DNA of 64,000 bases from CAYOZN01 sp964408455 (lineage in GTDB: Bacteria; Planctomycetota; Phycisphaerae; UBA1845; UTPLA1): assembly GCA_964408455.1 (NCBI GenBank), contig CAYOZN010000022.1:1-64000 (forward strand), in the 5' to 3' direction. The translations under genes were made by a program, and so were the position numbers. Within the stretch, counting starts at the first letter, position 1; the number at the start of each line of letters is the position of its first letter. The notes beneath the pieces are model-generated. The model searched no databases. It saw only the letters and a list, made by a program, of their open reading frames with translations, and was not told where the DNA came from. Shown piece by piece: positions 50,843 through 59,459 of the stretch.

Positions 50843-51427
50843 ATGCAACGACTTCAAAGAACATGTGTAACTCTCTCGGTAATGACTATCGCGGTTCTGG
50901 CCGGTTGCGGCGAGAAGCCAACCATCGAGATGATCCAGGCCGAAATAGCGAAAGAGCGGCCGCGGCCGACCCAGCTGGATCACCTCAACCAGTTCGTCGG
51001 TACGTGGGAGTCCACTGGCGAAATGACCTTCCCGACAATCGAAGGTGCGATCGCCTACAGGGGAACGTCCACGGCGCAATGGGACGCCGACAACCGGGTC
51101 GTCGTGGAACGGATGACCGGCGAGATGGGCAGTTCGAGTATGAGCGGCCTGAGCATGTTCTGGTGGGATGATCGTGACAAGGTCTTCCGAAATCTGTGGG
51201 TTGATTCGTTCGGTGCCTCCATACAGGGGGAAGCGGAATACGACGCCGAGACCAACTGCTGGAAAATGAAGGGCAAGGGCGTCGATCCGCACTCCGGCGG
51301 ACGCACCTCGGCGGTCGGTACGATCAAGCTGGTGGATGAGAATACGATGGAGTGGACCCACAGCGAGAAGAACGCGTGGGGCATTACGATTTTGAACTTG
51401 AAAGGCGTGAGCAAGCGTATTGGCTAG
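50843..51427 (+). CDS. DUF1579-type lipoprotein
   Basis: 194 residues from the ATG at 50843, which follows AAGGAGA. The N-terminus is a lipoprotein signal (LSVMTIAVLAGC, Cys22). A hydrophilic linker is followed by a DUF1579-like beta-barrel part: LNQFVGTWESTGEMTF (about 50-65), then YRGTSTAQWDADNRVVVERM, SMFWWDDRDKVFRNLWV and a final MEWTHSEKNAWG. The family is common in planctomycetes. Proteins of this type fold like lipocalins and may bind ligands, but activity is not known. It stands alone between a terminator and tRNA-Asn. Confidence 0.8.
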   Translation: MQRLQRTCVTLSVMTIAVLAGCGEKPTIEMIQAEIAKERPRPTQLDHLNQFVGTWESTGEMTFPTIEGAIAYRGTSTAQWDADNRVVVERMTGEMGSSSMSGLSMFWWDDRDKVFRNLWVDSFGASIQGEAEYDAETNCWKMKGKGVDPHSGGRTSAVGTIKLVDENTMEWTHSEKNAWGITILNLKGVSKRIG

Positions 51428-51772
51428 ACCGGTTGATGCCGGCGTTGAAGCCGTTGCAGGGTGCGGTTGATCCTGCCGCGCGCATCGCGGCCCCGGCCGG
51501 CCGACGTATGCGCACCACGGATTGCATCCCCATTTCGGGGGTGAGACGCGCTTCAAATTCCCGGCCCCAGTGCGGCATCGGGACACGTACGGCGGCAAGC
51601 AGCGCTTACGGCCCTTCAAACCGCCGACCAGGCCGCCGCCGCCAGTTTCCGGAACGTATTCATCCATGGCGCCGCCAGCCCGGCATGTCCCAAAGCCCGG
51701 AAAGCTTTCCAACGTTCTCCCGGGCTGGACAAGCCGCGCCCAGATGCTATAAACAAGGGTCTGACAACCGAT
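51428..51772 (+). other. Intergenic stretch upstream of tRNA-Asn
   Basis: No gene was recognised. The last 50 bases include the candidate promoter of the tRNA (TGGACA at 51726-51731, TATAAA at 51748-51753, 16-base spacing). Confidence 0.5.
51726..51753 (+). promoter_or_regulatory. Candidate promoter of tRNA-Asn
   Basis: TGGACA and TATAAA are spaced by 16 bases, ending about 19 bases before the tRNA 5' end. Confidence 0.5.
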
Positions 51773-51844
51773 TCCCCGATAGCTCAACGGTAGAGCGGCC
51801 GGCTGTTAACCGGTAGGTTGTAGGTTCGAATCCTACTCGGGGAG
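51773..51844 (+). tRNA. tRNA-Asn (anticodon GTT)
   Basis: The acceptor stem TCCCCGA pairs with TCGGGGA with G as discriminator. The anticodon arm CCGGCT-GTT-AACCGG reads GTT. The T arm GTAGG-TTCGAAT-CCTAC is perfect. CCA is not encoded. Confidence 0.97.
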
Positions 51845-52490
51845 ATTTCCCAACGATTTCAGAGCCGCCGCGACGCCTGGATGCGGCCGCCGTCCGGTGG
51901 CGCCTGTGGCCACGATCGCATCGTATAGTTCGGCGTCGAAGAGGCGCCGCTCGCGTTTCAGAAGGTCCTCGACGATCGACGCATCGGCGGGCCGCGCGAG
52001 CGATGCAATGTGGCGAAGCGCTGCTGGCGCGATCTCTCGTCTCCTTCTCGCAAGAGGCGTCGAATCTGTGCCGGAGCAGTTCGACGTCGGGCTTCTTCCA
52101 ACCCGTCGGCGATGTTGAGCTACGACCGTACGGCGGTGCGTGATACATGACGTCACAGTTCGAGCTCAGCAGCAGCTCGACAACCAGATCGCTCGAAGGC
52201 GTTACTCCGGCGGCGCGGATGGCCCCACAGATGACGGCGCGGTCGTTGGCGGTCGGCATCGGCGCTGCCTGTTCCAATCTCCGCAGATTCTTCTTGACGT
52301 ATGCGGTGATCGCGCCGCGATGCAAGGTGTCGGGCATATCCGGGAAGCCCTGCGGTGGAACCCAGAGGCGAAAATCAAAGAGCGAGTTGCGTGATTGTTG
52401 TTGATTTGCGTCGTAAACCGCCGCCATTCGGTCTGGACGCATGCGAATAGCTAATCGGGCCACTTCCGGAGGGGAGAGAATCCGCCGCAC
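51833..52490 (-). pseudogene. Frameshifted gene of unknown function, running into tRNA-Asn
   Basis: The N-terminal half reads in one frame (FDFRLWVPPQGFPDMPDTL, then RGAITAYVKKNLRRLEQAA and VTPSSDLVVELLLSSNC). Around 52040-52070 the sensible reading moves to another frame (EIAPAALRHIASLARPADAS, then DLLKRERRLFDAELYDAIVA), which ends at a TAG at 51833, inside the tRNA-Asn 3' end on the other strand. The C-terminal part is HEAT-repeat-like helices. The first frame, if continued, gives the well-known false protein made by the antisense of a tRNA (VGFEPTTYRLTAGR). A single base loss or gain explains it. Sequencing error cannot be ruled out. Confidence 0.55.
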
Positions 52491-53018
52491 GCGCGCCTCA
52501 TAAACTCAGGCGCAACGCGGATATAGAGTTGCTGATTAACGCCGCGGCGACAGCACGTTGGCTGTGCGTAAAGTTACACAACGACGTTAGCGCGGCACGC
52601 GTACACAAAGACTATTGTGTGCGCCGGTTAATCATTTTCATTTCAGGGCAATCGGGTAAAAATTTCTGGAATTAACGCAAGAGAGCGTATTGATCTGAGC
52701 TAAGCGACTCGTTAGACTCCGCGCGCAGAGGGGCGAATAGGGCCGGTAGTCCGTAAGAAAACTGCGAGCGGCAAGCGCACGATTGTGCGCAGCCAGGCCC
52801 GGGGGAGAACAGACTTCGCTTTTTTACGCGCATGAAATTTTCTACGCGCATAGACGAGCAGCCATTCTTAGACGGGTCATTTTTCTAACACGCCGCCGCA
52901 TGAGATCTTGATTTTCGTCACCACCGCGCCCACCAGGCTGTCAGGGCGCGGGTGAACGGGCCGGCGCTGTCGTTGCGCGCGGTCGTCTGGGGCTCATTAG
53001 TTTCATCGGGGAGTACGC
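52491..53018 (+). other. Long AT-richer upstream region of the giant beta-helix gene
   Basis: About 530 bases with no reading frame that looks coding, and lower GC than the flanks. It includes several A/T tracts (near 52640-52670 and 52815-52890). A ribosome site (CGGGGAG) lies just before the ATG at 53019. No specific promoter assignment was made. Confidence 0.5.
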
Positions 53019-56000
53019 ATGTATACATCTGTGGTTCGGCGCAGCCTCACCGTGTTTGTTCTCACATCTGCGCTTGCAGTTGAAGCGGCATTTTCAGCGC
53101 CGCCGCGAGACCTCTCATCCTCGGCTGGTGCATCGCTGAAGGAGCCGGCCCGCCGCGCGAACGGCCAGCCGCAGATGGGCTCGACTCCCGAGGTGCACAA
53201 CATTACGCAGTCCACGTCGCACCTGTCGATTCAGCTTGCCGTTGATGCAGCGGCTCCTGGCGACGTACTCGAAGCCGAGGACGGCACTTTTGTCGAAAAC
53301 GTCGTCATCAATAAGGACATTACGCTCCGCTCGATGAACGGTCGGGCGAACACGACGATCGAAGGCATCTCAGGCGTGGGCGCGCTGGGCACGGTGGTTC
53401 TGACGGGCGGGACGACCGGCGTGGTGCTTGGGGGCGCCGGCCAGGGATTTACCATCCAGGGCATTGATAACAACGCGCCGGGCATCGAGAACGCCGCGGT
53501 CTACCTGCAAGGAGGTCACGCGAACACGCAGATCATCGACAATGAGATCGTGGCCAATGGCGACGGGGGATTGAGCGGCGAGTTCGGGGAGGCAAACACC
53601 GGGCTGGTTATCAGCCAGAACACGTTTTCGGGCACCACATTCCTGGGGCCGGAGCCGGCCGACAACGGATTCGACAACCAGTTCATAACTCCAAATGTTC
53701 CTCGGCAGCTGGTCGTTCTCGGAGGCGGAACCGGCGGCGGGAATACGTCCAACATTACTTTCACAAACAACATCATTTCGGGCACCGCGGGCGGGACGAA
53801 TGCCGGCGGCGAGCAGGGCAACACCCTGGTGACCATCGACTCGGTGGGCGCCACCATCACCGGCAACACCTTTGCCGGCTCGACGACGGGAATCGGATCT
53901 TCTTTCCGGGCCCGCGGCACCAACACCGTCATCAGCGGCAACAACTTTGACGGGACCGGTCAGACGCCGACAGCCAACTACATGCTCCTGGCCAACCCGG
54001 GCACGGCCAACGACCTCTCCACCGACCCGGCCTCGCTGGCGGATGTCACGCTGGCCAACTCCTTTACGCCGGGCGCCGCCTACATTCAGGGTCACGACAC
54101 CATATTCATCGGCACGACGATCCAGGGTTTCGTGAACAATCTGGGCGTGCCGAACGGCGTGACCCTGCGATTCACCGGCACCTACGCCGAAAACGTCGAC
54201 GTGAACCGCGCGCTGACGATCGGGGGTACGCCGACCATCACCGGCACGCTGACGCTTAGTGCCGTGGGAGCGACGCTCGATGCCGGCTTCAGCCCCGGCA
54301 TCATCGTCTCGGGTGATTTGACGCTCACCGCCGGCTCGTCGCTGAACGTCGAAGCCAACGGCTTGACACCCGGCACCGATCACGACCAGTACCAGGTGAC
54401 CGGCGCGGTCAGCCTGGGCGGCGCGACGCTCAATGCATTCGGCACGATCACATCGTCGCCCGGCGACCAGGTGGTGTTCATTTCGAACGACGGGGCCGAC
54501 GCTGTCAGCGGCACGTTCGCCGGCCTGGCCCAGGGCGCGGCGCTGACGCTGAACAGCGAAACCTATCGGATCTTCTACAACGGCGGCGACGGCAACGACG
54601 TGGTGCTGATCCGGGCCGTTTCACCCCTGCTCACGGCCTACGTAGACGACGATTTTGCCGGCACCACGCCGGGCGCCGATCCGGACGGCGGCGATCCCGC
54701 GCAGTTCTTCGGCATCGATTCATTCGCGTCGATCAAGGACGCTGTCAATGCAGTGGCATCCGGCGCGACCATTCACGTCGCCTCGGGCGCCTACGTCGAA
54801 AGCGGACAGATTCACGTGACGTCCGATCTGGATGTGCTGGGCCACGCGTCGCCGCGACCGGTGGTCATGACCGACTCGGACACGGGCAGCGGCGGCAACG
54901 CGCGCGGCTGGTGGCTGGTGGATGCAGGCGCGGTTTTGAACGTCGCAAACATGGAGTTCGACGGCACCGGCCATCTCATCTGGCAGGCCTTCCGGCAGCA
55001 GGGCAGCGGCAGTTTCGCCAATTGCGCATTCAGAGAGATCAAGTTCAACGCTTCCGGGCCTGACTACGCGGGCACTGCCATCGCCGCCTTCGGCGATGGC
55101 ATCACCGACGTAATCGACTGCGAGTTTCAGGAGATCGGGCGTATCGGCCTGCATTACTTCGGCTCAGGCGTGAATGGCTCGACGGCAACGGGATTGACAT
55201 ATACCGGCAAGGGCGTCGGCAACTTCCTGGACTATGGCGTAGAGCTGGGCGGCGGCGCGCAGGCCTCCGTCATTGCGTGCCAGGTGACCGATTGCCGTGG
55301 TGTCGCCGCGTCGGACAATTCGGCCTCGGCCGGCATCCTGGCGAGCACGTTCTTCGGCGCGGGCACGGCGCTGTCGCTTGAGAACAGCGCGATCACCGGC
55401 AACACCCTTGGCGTGGCGGTCGGCTTTGACAGTACGGACACGGCCGCCGCTACGATCTTCAACAACGATTTGTCAACCAATGATTCGGGCTCGGTATCGA
55501 ACACCAGTGCCACCGTGGTGACAGATGCCTCGGGCAACTGGCACGGCTCGAACGTCGCCGCGACGGTGGCGGCCGGCATCGATGGCGCCGTGGACTACAC
55601 CCCCTGGCTTGACGGCGGATCGGACACCGACCTGGTCACCGCGGGTTTCCAGGGCAGCTTCGCGACGCTCTGGGTGGACGACGACAGCACCCAGACCGGC
55701 GCCGTCGGTCGCGTGCAGGAAGGCGTCAACCTGGTGGATGGCAGCATCGTCAACGTGCTGCCCGGCACCTACGAAGAGCAGGTCGAGATCGACAGCGACA
55801 ACCTGGAGCTGGTCGGCGCAGGCGACGGCACGAATCCGCTGGTGGATACCATCATTCAGTCGCCGCCCCTGCTGACATACTCCTTCGCGACGCCGGGTAA
55901 CACCAACAAGCCGGTGATCGGCGTGCACGACGCCGCAGCCGTATCCATTCGCGATCTGCGTGTGGACGGACTGGGCCGCGGCAACGCCAATCATCGCTTC

Positions 56001-59000
56001 ATCGGCGTCGCCTACGTCAATGCCGACGGCGATGTCGACGGCGTGACCATCGCGAGCATCCGCAACACGCCGTTGGATGGCACTCAGCACGGCGTTGGGC
56101 TGTACGTCATCTCCGACGATTCGGCGCCGCGCACGGTTAACGTCAGCGACGTGCACGTCACCGACTACCAGAAAAACGCGACGGTGTTCGCCGGTGAAGG
56201 GCTTAGCGTGCACGTTCAGGGCGGTTCGTTCGTCGGCGCCGGCCCGCTGGCAAACATCGCCCAGAATGGACTGCAATACAGCGGCGGTGCGGGCGGATCA
56301 ATCGTCGGCGCGACGATCGGGTCTCACCAGTACACGCCCCTCACGGTCTTTCCGGCCGGCATCCTTGCCTTTGAGAATGCATCGCTCGATATCGCCGATT
56401 GCGATATCAGCGAAAACGCGTCGGGCATTTTCATCATCGATGGCAATGCAGACATCGACAACGTCAGCGTAACCAACTCCGGCGCGCCGGGTACCAGCGA
56501 TGCGGTCGATCTCCTCGCCACGATCCCGCTGCCCTTCGGCCTTACCGCGCCTGAGGGTGCTTTACGCATGGCTCAACCCTTTGATGCAGGACCGGTGAGC
56601 GACGGCGACGAGGCCGACCCGCGCGGCGGCGCGACGATGACAGTCACCATCGACGGCAGCATTCTGTCCGGCAGCGATGCGGCCGGCAGCGCGGGTGTCT
56701 TTGCCGGCACCTACGGGGCCGACCTCGATGTCACCATTAAGGCTTCCACCGTCAACGATTGGGATGTTGGCGTCTGGACCGATGAGGACACCGGGCTGTT
56801 GCAGGTCAGCGCCAGCGACAACTGCATCGTCGGCAGTGTGACCAACGGGTTCATTGCATCGGGCCCCACCGTGCAGCAGGCGACCGGCAACTACTGGGGC
56901 GCAGAGTCAGGCCCGCTGGATGCAATCGGCAACGACGAGGCGGGCAATCCGCCGTGCTTCCCGGCGGCCACCATTGTTAATGCCGACGGCGCAGGCAACG
57001 CGGTCACGGAATTTGTCGAATACTGCCCGTGGCTGGGTGGCAAGGCGACGCTTGAACTGGTCGTCGACAGCTCGTGCCCGGATGACGCATTCCCCGGCCA
57101 GCCCGGTTACCAGGTCGTGGTTGAGCTGCGCATGCGCGACCTGCTCGCCCCTGCGACCGGCTACCAGGCCTTTGTCGATTTTGATGACGCCATTCTGAAC
57201 TACCGGGGCGATCTCAGCGCCTACACCAATAGCCCTTATCCCGGTCATATTGGTTTGATCGGCGCCGCTCAAAGCGGCCCCGGCCGGCTCGAGCTCAATG
57301 GCTTTGACGCCTTTAACGGCCCCGGAACGACGGCCGACAGCCTGCTGGCGACCCTCGTCTTCGACGTTGACGCCGGTGGCGAGTGCATGTCCACCGCTTT
57401 CTCGTTCGCGACCGACAGCCTGGCATCCGAACTGAGCTTTGAAGGCCTGCCGCTGATCACGGATGTCGTGGATTCGTCCACCGTGACGCTGGATGACACG
57501 GCGCCTGTCGCCTCGGCCGGTTCCATCCTGGGGTGCTACGACTCGCAGGCGGCCGCCGAAGCCGCGGCCATCGCCGCCACATCGGCCTCCGACAACTGCA
57601 CAATCCCGGCCAGTCTGATCAAGACGGCGAACACGGTCGGCGACTGTGCCGCGGTCATCACCGTCACAGTGACGGACGAATGCGGTAACTCCGCCGACGT
57701 CATGTTCAACACGCGTATCGACGACACCCCGCCGACCGCCCTGCCGGCCCCGTCGATTGCTCCGTGTTATCCGACGGTGGCGGCGGCCAATGCGGCGGCG
57801 CTGGCGGCGGTTGAGGCGGTGGCCGCGGACAACTGCACCGATCCCGAGGACCTCGTCATCGGCATCGCGCCGCCGCCCGCGGGCGCCTGCGACACGACGG
57901 TCATCGTCTTTGTGAGCGACCAGTGCAGCAATGCGCTGTTTATTTTCTTCGATACGCGCGTCGACGGCACCGATCCCGTCGTGACCGCGGGCAGCATCGC
58001 GCCGTGCTATCCCGATGTGGCGAGTGCCGAAGCGGCGGCTCTGGCTGCCACGACCGTTTCGGACAACTGTCCGGGCGCCGTCGACGTGACCGTCGATACA
58101 GTCGGCACGTGCAGCGCCGTGGTGACGGTGACGGCGACCGATTTCTGCGGAAACAGCGACTTTGTCGCATACAACACCCGCATCGACAACACGCCGCCGG
58201 TCGTCACGTGTTCAGACAACACCGTTCCGGCCGATGCGGGCGGCTGCGACGCCACGCTGCCGCTGGCCGCCACGGCGAGTGACGACTGCGATGGTGTCAT
58301 ACCGCCGGCATCCATCTCCTTTACCATTGACGTGGACAATAACGGTATCGGCGTGGGCGCCGACACCGTCGTCAACGGCGCCGGCACGCCCTTCACCTTC
58401 CCTGCCGGCACAACGCTGGTGCGGGCCAGCACCAGCGATTTCTGCGGCAACGGCAGCTTCTGCGATTACAGCGTAACCGTGACGGCGGAGAACCTGGTGA
58501 ATCTCACGGTGGTGCTCGACGCGGTTGACGCGTTGCCGTTCGGCCCCGGCGGCGTCGACCGCAACATCCGGTTTGTCGCGAAGGACGGCACCGACTGCGC
58601 CGACGAAGTGTGCGAAGTCGTGAACTTCACCGGCAATCCGGCCTCGGCCTCGGTGCAGATCAGCCTGCCGTGCGGCCCCTGGACGCAGATCTGCGTCAAG
58701 GATGATCAGCACACGCTGTTCGAAACGGTCGCGCTGCTCATCAGCGGTACGGAATTCGACGGGGCGACTGACGCCGAGCTGCGATCCGGCGATACCGACA
58801 ACGACAGCGACGTGGACATCAACGATGTGACGCTGTTCATCTCGCAGTTCGGCCAGGTCTCCGGCGCGTTGAACGCGTGTCCGTTCGACGGCGTTCGCGA
58901 TTCGGACTTCAGCCTGAACGGCGCGATCGCCGGCGAGGACTTCACGATTCTCCAGCTCAACTGGCTGGAGTTCACCACGTGCACGTGCCTGCCGCCGTTC

Positions 59001-59237
59001 GTGCAGAACCCCGCCGACTCGCCGATCGCAGATGATGTGATCGCCAACGACAAGGTGCGCACGCGCGTCCGCGTCGATTCGGTCGATCCGAACATCGCCT
59101 TGCGGTCCGATCTCAACGGCGACGGCGAACTGGATTATCGCGACGTGGAGATCTTTGAAACCCAAAACGGCTTTGCACCGACGATTTCGCGCGGATTGAA
59201 ACAGATCGAGACCGAGCGCAACCGGTTAAGGCGTTAG
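53019..59237 (+). CDS. Giant secreted beta-helix protein with cohesin-like, HYR-like and dockerin-like modules
   Basis: A 2072-residue exported protein. The signal peptide is about 1-29 (TVFVLTSALAVEAAFS). At least three right-handed beta-helix (NosD/pectate-lyase-like) blocks fill about 60-1350, with start motifs such as DDDFAGTTPGADPDGGDPA and LWVDDDSTQTGAVGRVQEG. A cohesin-like beta domain lies at about 1355-1490 (YQVVVELRMRDLLAP), followed by three tandem cysteine-paired HYR-like modules of about 75 residues and one variant (to about 1825; SDNCTIP, CSAVVTVTATDFCGNSD). The end is dockerin-like (DTDNDSDVDINDVTLFISQF, about 1925-1990), then a basic RLRR tail. It may bind polysaccharide or be part of an extracellular assembly. 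Confidence 0.85.
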   Translation: MYTSVVRRSLTVFVLTSALAVEAAFSAPPRDLSSSAGASLKEPARRANGQPQMGSTPEVHNITQSTSHLSIQLAVDAAAPGDVLEAEDGTFVENVVINKDITLRSMNGRANTTIEGISGVGALGTVVLTGGTTGVVLGGAGQGFTIQGIDNNAPGIENAAVYLQGGHANTQIIDNEIVANGDGGLSGEFGEANTGLVISQNTFSGTTFLGPEPADNGFDNQFITPNVPRQLVVLGGGTGGGNTSNITFTNNIISGTAGGTNAGGEQGNTLVTIDSVGATITGNTFAGSTTGIGSSFRARGTNTVISGNNFDGTGQTPTANYMLLANPGTANDLSTDPASLADVTLANSFTPGAAYIQGHDTIFIGTTIQGFVNNLGVPNGVTLRFTGTYAENVDVNRALTIGGTPTITGTLTLSAVGATLDAGFSPGIIVSGDLTLTAGSSLNVEANGLTPGTDHDQYQVTGAVSLGGATLNAFGTITSSPGDQVVFISNDGADAVSGTFAGLAQGAALTLNSETYRIFYNGGDGNDVVLIRAVSPLLTAYVDDDFAGTTPGADPDGGDPAQFFGIDSFASIKDAVNAVASGATIHVASGAYVESGQIHVTSDLDVLGHASPRPVVMTDSDTGSGGNARGWWLVDAGAVLNVANMEFDGTGHLIWQAFRQQGSGSFANCAFREIKFNASGPDYAGTAIAAFGDGITDVIDCEFQEIGRIGLHYFGSGVNGSTATGLTYTGKGVGNFLDYGVELGGGAQASVIACQVTDCRGVAASDNSASAGILASTFFGAGTALSLENSAITGNTLGVAVGFDSTDTAAATIFNNDLSTNDSGSVSNTSATVVTDASGNWHGSNVAATVAAGIDGAVDYTPWLDGGSDTDLVTAGFQGSFATLWVDDDSTQTGAVGRVQEGVNLVDGSIVNVLPGTYEEQVEIDSDNLELVGAGDGTNPLVDTIIQSPPLLTYSFATPGNTNKPVIGVHDAAAVSIRDLRVDGLGRGNANHRFIGVAYVNADGDVDGVTIASIRNTPLDGTQHGVGLYVISDDSAPRTVNVSDVHVTDYQKNATVFAGEGLSVHVQGGSFVGAGPLANIAQNGLQYSGGAGGSIVGATIGSHQYTPLTVFPAGILAFENASLDIADCDISENASGIFIIDGNADIDNVSVTNSGAPGTSDAVDLLATIPLPFGLTAPEGALRMAQPFDAGPVSDGDEADPRGGATMTVTIDGSILSGSDAAGSAGVFAGTYGADLDVTIKASTVNDWDVGVWTDEDTGLLQVSASDNCIVGSVTNGFIASGPTVQQATGNYWGAESGPLDAIGNDEAGNPPCFPAATIVNADGAGNAVTEFVEYCPWLGGKATLELVVDSSCPDDAFPGQPGYQVVVELRMRDLLAPATGYQAFVDFDDAILNYRGDLSAYTNSPYPGHIGLIGAAQSGPGRLELNGFDAFNGPGTTADSLLATLVFDVDAGGECMSTAFSFATDSLASELSFEGLPLITDVVDSSTVTLDDTAPVASAGSILGCYDSQAAAEAAAIAATSASDNCTIPASLIKTANTVGDCAAVITVTVTDECGNSADVMFNTRIDDTPPTALPAPSIAPCYPTVAAANAAALAAVEAVAADNCTDPEDLVIGIAPPPAGACDTTVIVFVSDQCSNALFIFFDTRVDGTDPVVTAGSIAPCYPDVASAEAAALAATTVSDNCPGAVDVTVDTVGTCSAVVTVTATDFCGNSDFVAYNTRIDNTPPVVTCSDNTVPADAGGCDATLPLAATASDDCDGVIPPASISFTIDVDNNGIGVGADTVVNGAGTPFTFPAGTTLVRASTSDFCGNGSFCDYSVTVTAENLVNLTVVLDAVDALPFGPGGVDRNIRFVAKDGTDCADEVCEVVNFTGNPASASVQISLPCGPWTQICVKDDQHTLFETVALLISGTEFDGATDAELRSGDTDNDSDVDINDVTLFISQFGQVSGALNACPFDGVRDSDFSLNGAIAGEDFTILQLNWLEFTTCTCLPPFVQNPADSPIADDVIANDKVRTRVRVDSVDPNIALRSDLNGDGELDYRDVEIFETQNGFAPTISRGLKQIETERNRLRR

Positions 59238-59459
59238 GCCGCGGCTGGCCCACCGGGGCCCGCCGGCCGCGGAGGAGCGGCAACTGCGCCGTTTCCTCCG
59301 GCATCGGTAAGACATATGAGGAAATCGGCTGGAGACGCGCTCTGTCGTTGCCATACTGACGGCACCCACGCGCAGTACGCGCACGGGCGACAACGCGAGA
59401 ATGTATAGCCTGCCAGGCTCTGCCAGGCTCTTCAACTTGCAGCGGCAAGGAGTGTATTC

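Noticed and set aside
51747..51840. Protein end VGFEPTTYRLTAGRSTVEL
   Set aside because: This is the antisense translation of tRNA-Asn, a known annotation artefact.
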